The notes under the pieces were generated by a model. That model worked only from the letters and a program-made list of their open reading frames with translations. It did not search any database and was not told the origin of the DNA. Below are positions 1 through 4,991 of a stretch of 6,605 nt of DNA, piece after piece. The stretch lies in assembly GCA_021160355.1 (NCBI GenBank), contig JAGHCS010000110.1, positions 1-6,605 on the forward strand, written 5' to 3'. The position numbers and the translations under genes were made by a program. Origin of the DNA: Candidatus Cloacimonadota bacterium (GTDB taxonomy: Bacteria > Cloacimonadota > Cloacimonadia > JGIOTU-2). Positions within the stretch are counted from its first letter, which is position 1; every line of letters begins with the position of its first letter.

Positions 1-1
1 G

Positions 2-271
2 GATTACTATCTTGTGGATGTAGCGATCTCCTTTCAGCAGATGATGCTTGAAGCATGGGAAATGGGTATCGGTTCCTGCTGGCTCGGTGCTTTTAATGAG
101 AAGAAAGTGCGGGAAATACTGAACATTCCACCCCAAATAAAAGTGATTGCACTCAGTCCGTTTGGTTACCCGAAAAATAAACAAAGCTTATATGCTAAAG
201 CCATTAAAACCTTTGCCGGCAGCAAGAAAAGGAAGGATATGGAGAAGATCGTGCACTGGGAAAAATGGTAA
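2..271 (+). CDS. Nitroreductase-family FMN oxidoreductase, C-terminal part (truncated by window start)
   Basis: The reading frame is open from base 2 to the TAA at 269-271, giving 89 residues. A GTG at 14 is in frame but is only an internal Val, because the frame continues upstream. Family members are usually about 170-220 residues, so roughly the N-terminal half lies outside the window. The visible part matches the C-terminal half of the nitroreductase fold: a helix beginning DVAISFQQMMLEA, then GIGSCWLGAF, then a helix leading to ILNIP, then VIALSPFGYP. In the family the GxGxCW segment packs near the FMN phosphate and the GYP turn ends the core strand. These enzymes are cytoplasmic flavoproteins that use NAD(P)H to reduce quinones, nitro compounds or flavins, and the substrate cannot be read from this piece. 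The tail is Lys-rich (GSKKRKD). It converges on the minus-strand genes across a 554-bp spacer, so it is transcriptionally independent of them. The family call is secure; the function is not. Confidence 0.85.
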   Translation, partial: DYYLVDVAISFQQMMLEAWEMGIGSCWLGAFNEKKVREILNIPPQIKVIALSPFGYPKNKQSLYAKAIKTFAGSKKRKDMEKIVHWEKW

Positions 272-344
272 TTTCGTAGAGCGTAAAGAGTTGGGCGTGA
301 AGCGTGGAGCGAAGAGCTGGACTTAACAGTTCAGGGAAACTGAA

Positions 345-490
345 TATGGAGTTCAGGACGTAAAATTAATAGGACACAGATAAACGCTGATTAAGCTGAT
401 TTTCGCTGATAAAGTAACTTTATAATTTCGTGCTTCCCGTATATTTCGTAGTAAGAAAGATCGAACGATACTTTCATGCTGAACTCCATA
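345..490. repeat. 146-bp segment bounded by a 12-bp perfect inverted repeat
   Basis: TATGGAGTTCAG at 345-356 is exactly complementary to CTGAACTCCATA at 479-490. The interior holds the GCTGAT triplet, a perfect 7+7 palindrome (ATAAAGT-A-ACTTTAT, 409-423) and a GAAAG/CTTTC stem (455-475). The size and the terminal inverted repeat could suit a small non-autonomous element. However, I see no flanking target duplication, and the repeat could equally be a long-range stem in a 3' UTR. The inverted repeat itself is certain; calling it an element is speculative. Confidence 0.4.
386..410 (+). repeat. Three closely spaced GCTGAT units within a dispersed-repeat-like phrase
   Basis: GCTGAT occurs at 386-391, 395-400 and 405-410, spaced 9 and 10 bases, preceded by AGGACACAGA at 371-380. 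The same ten bases AGGACACAGA occur again at 2045-2054 in the other large spacer. Phrases of the type 'cacagataaacgctgatt' are, from general experience, common intergenic fragments in environmental bacterial genomes, and no function is known to me. Too few and too short to be a CRISPR. Confidence 0.45.
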
Positions 491-630
491 CGACTTCGTT
501 GATTATGAAGGCCAGACCGAAGCGAAACCTTTTTATCCTTTTCATCCTTCGAGTAGCTTGCTACGGAGAATGGACGCAATGGTTCGAAACTATATTTTAA
601 TGAATAGACTCTTCGCAAGCTCAGAGTGAC

Positions 631-654
631 AAAAATCTCCTCTATCAAGAGGAG
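631..654 (-). terminator. Putative intrinsic terminator for the permease/membrane-protein unit
   Basis: Read on the minus strand there is a perfect 7-bp stem, CTCCTCT and AGAGGAG (positions 654-637), with a 4-base TGAT loop, followed at once by ATTTTTG (T-run 635-631). That is the arrangement of a Rho-independent terminator. It lies about 170 bp past the stop of the small membrane protein gene (826), farther than usual. It would therefore leave a long 3' untranslated region. On the plus strand the hairpin is not followed by T residues, so it would not serve the nitroreductase gene. The stem has only moderate GC content. Confidence 0.5.
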
Positions 655-825
655 TACGGCTTCAGCTGGGAGGTGTGTATTTTTTCAATCTTCTCATTCA
701 GCTAAAGATACGATTTTCATATTTTAAACAAATTTAACATACCCCGTCTTGCTTTAGAAACCCATCCCTCTTCAGAGTGGACAAAAAATGGTTTCTATTT
801 TGTAATTTTTGAAATCTCACCTGCT

Positions 826-1191
826 TTATTCCGAACTTTTCTCCGATTTGCGTTTCATACACGCACAGAATCCATGATAATTCATGCAGATACCACCAAG
901 TATCGAGATCAAACCCCAGAATAACGGACGAACGAACACGTAAAGAATGGAAGCGCCCGTATAAGGCAGCAGGTAAATACCCCACGTGAAAAGGACACAA
1001 CCGATCACGATGAACATGTGCCCGAGAATGATGGTTACCTTTCTTCCCTGCGTGAAACCTGTTGCAATAAGAGATATTCCAATAATGAGGGGAAAGATGC
1101 CTGGCAGAACACCGAGAATGATCAACATCACCAAGCCCATAATCGCAAGCAAGATACCAAGAATAAATCCGATTGGATTTTTAATTTTCAT
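826..1191 (-). CDS. Small integral membrane protein of unknown function, four predicted TM helices
   Basis: A 121-residue protein that I do not recognise. It is strongly hydrophobic, with likely membrane spans near residues 7-28, 30-47, 52-75 and 80-104, joined by very short loops (TQGRK at about 47-51). The tail MKRKSEKSSE is basic then hydrophilic, which by the positive-inside rule suggests a cytoplasmic C-terminus and, with four spans, a cytoplasmic N-terminus. Cys102, Cys109 and Cys111 with His106 cluster at the end of the last span, a possible but unproven metal or redox site. The ATG at 1189-1191 is supported by AAAGGAG at 1200-1206, 8 bases upstream. It starts 16 bp after the permease stop, so it is almost certainly co-transcribed with the permease and may act with it. 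No signal peptide separate from the first helix is seen. It is certainly coding-like; its function is unknown. Confidence 0.72.
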   Translation of the reverse strand: MKIKNPIGFILGILLAIMGLVMLIILGVLPGIFPLIIGISLIATGFTQGRKVTIILGHMFIVIGCVLFTWGIYLLPYTGASILYVFVRPLFWGLISILGGICMNYHGFCACMKRKSEKSSE

Positions 1192-1207
1192 TATAATTAC
1201 TCCTTTT

Positions 1208-1957
1208 TTACAATCCTAATAATTTCAAAATACCAAATAATTTAAGACATGCCACGATCACCGCGATCGTGATAACGATCTTCACAAAACCAGCGCCATT
1301 TTTTACTGCGGCATGAACACCGATAAAAGCACCGATCATATTCCCGGCAGCAAGCAACAGACTATATCTCCATATAATCTTATCTGATAGTGCAAAGACA
1401 ATGACTGCAAAGAATGTGTAACACATCACGATGAACACTTTCACTGCATTCGCCCGGACAAGGTTGAAATTCTCGACTATATTCAATGTGGCAAGAAAAA
1501 TAAAACCAACTCCTGCTTGAATGAAACCGCCGTATAGACCAACACAGAAAAAGATGACTATTTCAAGCCATTTGTGAAGGCTTATCCTCTCAGCAGATTC
1601 CTTTCTCTTTGGACGGAAAATGAGCACCAGCATGAGTATCAGCACCACACCCAGAATTTTATCAAACACTCGTGCATTCAATTTTACTGCAAAAAGCGAT
1701 CCAATGATCGCACCCACAATCGCTGCGATGGTAATATGAATAACTGGCTTGACTTTAAGTTCTTTATACTTCGCAAATCTGACTGTGCCAACCATATTCT
1801 GAAAAAGTATCGCGACTCGATTTGTGGCATTAGCAATTGGAGATGGAAGTCCAAGCAGCACCAAAACAGGAAGCGTCAGAGTTGAGCCACCTCCTGCGAG
1901 GGTGTTCATGAAACCGGCTGCGACACCGGCAAGAAAAAGTATGATATATAAGAGCAT
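1208..1957 (-). CDS. TauE/SafE-family anion permease (putative sulfite/organosulfur exporter)
   Basis: A 249-residue polytopic membrane protein, a normal length for the TauE/SafE family (formerly DUF81). The family's internal duplication is visible: the N-terminal half begins with GFMNTLAGGGS at 15-25, followed by P30 and GLPSPIANATNR at 36-47, and the C-terminal half carries the matching YGGFIQAGVGF at 142-152. Hydrophobic spans run near 2-20, 28-44, 71-91, 99-114, 131-158, 171-190, 196-216 and 225-247. The basic loop RPKRKESAER (115-124) links the halves. Characterised relatives move sulfite, sulfoacetate or related anions, but the family is broad and the substrate cannot be inferred. The ATG at 1955-1957 is preceded by a strong GAGGTGAG (1968-1975), 10 bases away, which fixes the start. 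The small membrane protein gene follows after 16 bp, forming a two-gene unit. Confidence 0.88.
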   Translation of the reverse strand: MLLYIILFLAGVAAGFMNTLAGGGSTLTLPVLVLLGLPSPIANATNRVAILFQNMVGTVRFAKYKELKVKPVIHITIAAIVGAIIGSLFAVKLNARVFDKILGVVLILMLVLIFRPKRKESAERISLHKWLEIVIFFCVGLYGGFIQAGVGFIFLATLNIVENFNLVRANAVKVFIVMCYTFFAVIVFALSDKIIWRYSLLLAAGNMIGAFIGVHAAVKNGAGFVKIVITIAVIVACLKLFGILKLLGL

Positions 1958-1991
1958 AATTTATTAACTCACCTCAGCTTCTTTTCAATAC

Positions 1992-2050
1992 GCCGTAGCA
2001 AGCAGAGAACATCTGCCTTCGCTACACTACGGCACGACAAGCAGAGGACA
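1992..2050. repeat. Mixed inverted and direct short repeat block
   Basis: GCCGTAG (1992-1998) and CTACGGC (2027-2033) form a 7-bp inverted repeat. An alternative nested stem is also possible: GTAGC/GCTAC (1995-1999 and 2021-2025) over GCAGA/TCTGC (2002-2006 and 2012-2016). A direct repeat, CAAGCAGAGAACA (1999-2011) and CAAGCAGAGGACA (2038-2050), matches at 12 of 13 bases. The 11-mer CCGTAGCAAGC (1993-2003) is the exact complement of GCTTGCTACGG at 556-566 in the other spacer. It would fall in the 5' leader of the permease transcript. It looks like a dispersed-repeat fragment. Confidence 0.5.
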
Positions 2051-2081
2051 CAGAAATAAATTTTTAATTTACTTAATGATT

Positions 2082-2109
2082 TTTATCTATCTTGAAATCC
2101 ATTTCTCAA
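2082..2109 (-). promoter_or_regulatory. Weak sigma70-like promoter candidate for the permease unit
   Basis: On the minus strand TTGAGA (2109-2104, 5 of 6 to TTGACA) is followed after 16 bases by GATAAA (2087-2082, 4 of 6 to TATAAT). It is about 125 bp upstream of the permease ATG, which would place the repeat block in the leader. The surrounding sequence is AT-rich, so a chance match is quite possible. Confidence 0.2.
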
Positions 2110-2158
2110 TGGCAAGGTTTTTAGAATATTATGTTATGATATCCTTCTTTTTATAGAG

Positions 2159-2211
2159 GTGTCATGGACCATTACGTGACACATATGTAAGTCTGGGAGT
2201 GGTCCCAGACT
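2159..2211. repeat. Pair of adjacent hairpins, possible structured 3' element
   Basis: The first stem is GTGTCA (2159-2164) with TGACAC (2177-2182) around a 12-base loop. The second is a perfect 9-bp stem, AGTCTGGGA (2190-2198) with TCCCAGACT (2203-2211), around a GTGG loop. They are 7 bases apart and lie 70-120 bp beyond the stop of the ATP-grasp gene. Neither is followed by a T-run on either strand, so a standard Rho-independent terminator is unlikely. A transcript-stabilising 3' structure, a REP-like repeat or a small structured RNA are all possible. Confidence 0.45.
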
Positions 2212-2282
2212 ACTTAACAATAACCTTTCCCCTCCCCGTTCTTTGCGTTTTTTTTCTTCTTCGCGCCCTCTGCGTGAAATTT

Positions 2283-3620
2283 TTACATCTCTCTCACATA
2301 CAGATTCGGCATGATCTTGCATCCTGTCACGCTGGCGATCACATTTGAGGTACCTGCACGTGTGTACACTCCGCTAAAACGTCCGTTATAAACGAACAAT
2401 CCTGTAATATATTTATAAAATTTAAGAATCGGCTTGTCATTTTCGAATTCCACACATTCCAGAACAGGCGGTTCGATAAACTTCTGCACGAGATAGGACT
2501 CTTTGTCCTGTATCGAGTCGAGAATTCTATTCCATTCATCAGCAGTATGATCAGCTCCGATGAATACGCCCTTTGCTGCATACCTATCCATGGGTTTGAG
2601 GATATACTCATCTTTTGAAGTTCGAGCGAGTTCCTCTGCAGCAGGTTCTGAAAGTTCTTTTGTAAACGGAATACGCTTCTTGATAAAAGAACGTTCAACA
2701 TCATTCAGAAAACCTGTTTTAGATTCATCCCTGAGAATCGAGAATATCTTCTTATTATGAATAACATGAGAGCGGAAAGGTCCCACAATACACACACTGC
2801 CGTCTGCATAAGCTTTGAGTACATCCTGAACTTCATTCTCGCGCTCGAACATCTCAAAAGTGAGTGATCGGCGATAGATCAGATCGATGCGCGTATCAAG
2901 GAAGTACAGTTTGTTATCTTTGTATTTCAGGTCGCGGGGATCGCATATAACAGTTTTAAATCCTCTCTGCATCAGAATATCCTGGAAAACCTTGAACTCC
3001 TCGATCGTTGCCACGCCTTCCCAATCCATGATCGCAATGTTCGGTTTCGAATTCGATGAATGAGAATATTCTGTATAACAGGCAAGCAGTTCTTCGATCC
3101 ACGGGAGGAACAGCTCAAAATAGCTGATGCGGTATTTCTTCTGGAGCACTTTCAGTATCTGCGAGGACAACACCGCTTTTTCTATTGGATTGGACTCGTT
3201 CATACCCGAGGTGCCGTCGGTGTTCAGTTCGCAGAATGCAAAATCATCATCATAAGAATAGAAAATATCAAAGCGCGCCATGGGAAAAGGCATTGCATAC
3301 CCCGGATCAATGAGAGTAAGCTCTTCCATCAATGAGGAGAATCCAAAAAAAGAACGGAATTCGTGATTTTCACAATACTCGCGAATAACCTTTTTCAGGA
3401 TCGATGAGAAGATCGAAACAAGGTGTTCAAAGCGCTGGATATCGATAGTATAAAAAAACATCGGCTGATAATGGAAATCGATGGGCTTGCCTTTATACAA
3501 AGCTGTGGAACCAGCAACTGCTTCTTTAACGAGTTGATAATCCTCGAAATATTTCTCTGGATTTTCTAAAATTTCTTTGGAAAATTCTTTGTAAATGTGT
3601 AAAAGTGATTTCTTAGTCAT
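2283..3620 (-). CDS. Circularly permuted ATP-grasp ligase, putative glutathione/gamma-glutamyl peptide synthase
   Basis: A soluble 445-residue protein with no signal peptide or membrane span. The motifs follow the order of circularly permuted ATP-grasp enzymes (glutathionylspermidine-synthase-like and COG2308-like families, and eukaryotic glutathione synthetase): ARFD at 115-118; CELNTDG at 130-136, where Glu131 and Asn133 suit metal and substrate contacts; IDLIYRR at 245-251; a phosphate-contacting stretch around NKK at 289-291; YILKP at 339-343, the ATP-binding Lys342; then KGVFIG at 350-355, VQKFIEPP at 378-385, and a closing YNGRFSGVYTRAG at 411-423. The reaction expected is ATP-dependent amide formation between a carboxylate and an amine. 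The ATG at 3618-3620 has only a weak AGAGAAG upstream. It lies 60 bp after a GCS2-type glutamate-cysteine ligase, so the natural hypothesis is that it extends the gamma-glutamyl product. The substrate is inferred from context only; it is not an E. coli-type GshB. Confidence 0.75.
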   Translation of the reverse strand: MTKKSLLHIYKEFSKEILENPEKYFEDYQLVKEAVAGSTALYKGKPIDFHYQPMFFYTIDIQRFEHLVSIFSSILKKVIREYCENHEFRSFFGFSSLMEELTLIDPGYAMPFPMARFDIFYSYDDDFAFCELNTDGTSGMNESNPIEKAVLSSQILKVLQKKYRISYFELFLPWIEELLACYTEYSHSSNSKPNIAIMDWEGVATIEEFKVFQDILMQRGFKTVICDPRDLKYKDNKLYFLDTRIDLIYRRSLTFEMFERENEVQDVLKAYADGSVCIVGPFRSHVIHNKKIFSILRDESKTGFLNDVERSFIKKRIPFTKELSEPAAEELARTSKDEYILKPMDRYAAKGVFIGADHTADEWNRILDSIQDKESYLVQKFIEPPVLECVEFENDKPILKFYKYITGLFVYNGRFSGVYTRAGTSNVIASVTGCKIMPNLYVREM

Positions 3621-3680
3621 TATTAATTATTTCTTCTCTAGCACTCTATGTTCTCTGTGATCGATTATCTCTTGTAACGA
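3621..3680 (-). other. 60-bp gap between the two ligase genes
   Basis: This short spacer follows the ligase TAA (3681-3683) and leads to the ATP-grasp ATG. It contains no evident terminator or promoter and ends in the weak AGAGAAG site, so read-through transcription is likely. On the minus strand it includes CACAGAGAACATAGAGTGC, another phrase resembling the repeat-like fragments in the larger spacers. Confidence 0.4.
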
Positions 3681-4991
3681 TTATGAAAATTGATTATTAA
3701 TAATGCAGTCTTTCAGCGCTTCTTTGATCGGTATGCCTACCCTCAATTTTTCATTTATCAAAGTCACCGGATTCTTCCTGATTTCAACTAATCTATAGAG
3801 CGGTTCAAGATATTTTTGCTCTTCCTTGACCAGTCCTTCTTTTGCAAGGTTCATGAATTTCAGGATAACTTCCATGATGTGCTTATCGCACGCTTTTGCT
3901 TTCAATCCTTTTTTTATTATCTCTTGCTGAAAAGCCAATATTTTTTTGAATTCAAAACATTCTGTGACTGTGTCGTGTATAGTTTTGATATTTTTACAAT
4001 CATACAGCAGACCTTTGAGTAATGCGAGATAGGCAAAGTTGAGTGGGTATGGAATTGAATCTGCGGTGCGTATTTCGATGAACTGCTTGGTGCGCACATC
4101 AGGAAAAAACATGGTTAAAACTTGTTCCAGTTCTTTATCGGTAAACTCATCAGGATCAAAGACCGCTTTGAACGGCTGGTCTTCGGTGTTGCAAAGTTGC
4201 CCTTCACGAGTAATAATGATGGGTGATCTATCCAAAATATACTGTGCATACGTCGCATAACTATAATCACCATCAAATGCATGAGGAATGATACCACACC
4301 TGTCATCATCGCAATTTAACCAAATTTTGGTTCGTAATGCATGTTTTGTATATCGTTGCCCTTCGAATATCGGGCTGTTATCCGTTAGGATTGCCAGTAA
4401 AGGTGAGAGGTAACACGTCACCTGAAATTTCTTTGTATAATCTTCTTCATCGAGATAGTCGAGTGTAAGTTGTGTGGAAGCAGTTCCTTTCATCATATTA
4501 AGAGCATATTTGTTCTTTTTGATAAGATAGTCCGACATATATACATAACGCTGCTTTGGTATGAAGGGAATATCCTCTATCTTTGAATAAGGTTGATAAC
4601 CAAGTGCGATCAGAAGCTGTTGATTACTTTCAAGCCAGGGCATGAGATCAAACACAAAATTTCTGTAGGTTCTTTCTATTTCAGAGAGCTTGGATGTATG
4701 CTGAGTACTGAGTTCTATTTGCGCACCCGGTTCCAGGGTGATGGTCGAACCTTGTTTTTCCAATCCGATGAGATTATTTCCCTCAAAGTTACCATGCCAT
4801 CCTTTTTGTAAAAGGTATTCAAGGAGGTCTTTGATACCATCCTTGCTGTTCTCATCATACCGGACTGCAGAAAGATCATTCTCACGAACAATAAAATGCT
4901 CGAACTCAGCACCGATTTTCAGGTTATCGGGGGTCTTTTCCTGTCTGTGAAAATATTCTACTATCCGATCAACCTGCTTATTATAATTCAT
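3681..4991 (-). CDS. gshA: Glutamate-cysteine ligase, GCS2 (plant/alphaproteobacterial) type
   Basis: A 436-residue cytosolic enzyme, close to the usual length of the GCS2 family. The family's signature runs through it: KIGAEFEHF at 25-33 (paired acidic residues for Mg-ATP), TLEPGAQIELST at 85-96 (Glu87 and Glu93, metal and glutamate binding), PKQRYVYM at 145-152, NMMKGTASTQLTLDY at 165-179, LTDNSPIFEG at 202-211, and R220 with WLNCDDDRCG at 224-233. It joins the gamma-carboxyl of glutamate to cysteine using ATP, the first step of glutathione synthesis. Relatives in this superfamily (EgtA, YbdK-like ligases) use the same chemistry in other pathways, so the acceptor amine is not certain. The ATG overlaps the stop of the oligopeptidase B gene (ATGA, 4991-4988), implying translational coupling, and only a weak CTGGG precedes it. 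No gshB of the E. coli type is in the window; an ATP-grasp ligase gene follows instead. Confidence 0.88.
   Translation of the reverse strand: MNYNKQVDRIVEYFHRQEKTPDNLKIGAEFEHFIVRENDLSAVRYDENSKDGIKDLLEYLLQKGWHGNFEGNNLIGLEKQGSTITLEPGAQIELSTQHTSKLSEIERTYRNFVFDLMPWLESNQQLLIALGYQPYSKIEDIPFIPKQRYVYMSDYLIKKNKYALNMMKGTASTQLTLDYLDEEDYTKKFQVTCYLSPLLAILTDNSPIFEGQRYTKHALRTKIWLNCDDDRCGIIPHAFDGDYSYATYAQYILDRSPIIITREGQLCNTEDQPFKAVFDPDEFTDKELEQVLTMFFPDVRTKQFIEIRTADSIPYPLNFAYLALLKGLLYDCKNIKTIHDTVTECFEFKKILAFQQEIIKKGLKAKACDKHIMEVILKFMNLAKEGLVKEEQKYLEPLYRLVEIRKNPVTLINEKLRVGIPIKEALKDCIINNQFS

Larger units (their letters stand above)
272..825. other. Intergenic spacer between convergent genes, hairpin- and repeat-rich
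   Basis: This 554-bp stretch separates the nitroreductase stop from the stop of the minus-strand small membrane protein. I see no credible gene in it. Frames that stay open are low in complexity and have no family resemblance or ribosome binding site. It does contain short structures: a TTCAG/CTGAA hairpin (331-345), a 12-bp inverted-repeat pair (345-356 and 479-490), three GCTGAT units (386-410), a 15-base palindrome centred at 416, a GAAAG/CTTTC stem (455-475), a GTAGC/GCTAC hairpin (553-564), and a stronger hairpin at 637-654. TCAGAGTGACAAAAA (621-635) recurs with one inserted G at 772-787. The texture suggests decayed dispersed repeats rather than a lost gene. Confidence 0.7.
1958..2282. 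other. Intergenic spacer between two minus-strand units, with hairpins and repeats
   Basis: This 325-bp gap lies downstream of the ATP-grasp ligase gene and upstream of the permease gene, so it should contain the end of one transcript and the promoter of the next. I see no gene in it. It holds a repeat block (1992-2050), AT-rich sequence (2051-2095) with a weak promoter candidate, two adjacent hairpins (2159-2211), and a pyrimidine-rich plus-strand tract (about 2222-2282, with an 8-T run near 2249) of the 'ctttgcg...ctctgcgtgaaat' kind often seen in repeat-rich spacers. No clear T-tailed terminator for the ligase unit was found. Confidence 0.65.

Noticed and set aside
386..410. Possible CRISPR array from the GCTGAT repeats
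   Set aside because: The units are 6 bases long with 3-4 base gaps, and there are no spacers of 25-45 bases and no cas genes.
391..648. 85-codon open frame on the minus strand in the first large spacer
   Set aside because: It runs through the GCTGAT repeat, several inverted repeats and the putative terminator, has no ribosome binding site and no recognisable domain. It is best read as a chance frame over repeat-like sequence.
734..1000. 88-codon minus-strand frame overlapping the small membrane protein
   Set aside because: It is in another frame of a gene with strong hydrophobic pattern and a clear ribosome binding site, and it extends into the spacer without family resemblance.
1574..1885. 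103-codon plus-strand frame opposite the permease
   Set aside because: It is antisense to a membrane protein with clear TauE/SafE motifs. The composition (Asn, His, Lys, Arg rich) is that of a complement frame.
2190..2211. Rho-independent terminator for the ATP-grasp gene
   Set aside because: The 9-bp stem is strong but no T-run follows it on the minus strand, where ACATATGTG comes next, so it was kept only as a hairpin.
2134..2322. 62-codon minus-strand frame at the end of the ATP-grasp gene
   Set aside because: Its product is a low-complexity Arg/Glu/Lys run derived from the purine-rich tract, and it crosses both hairpins and the true gene end.
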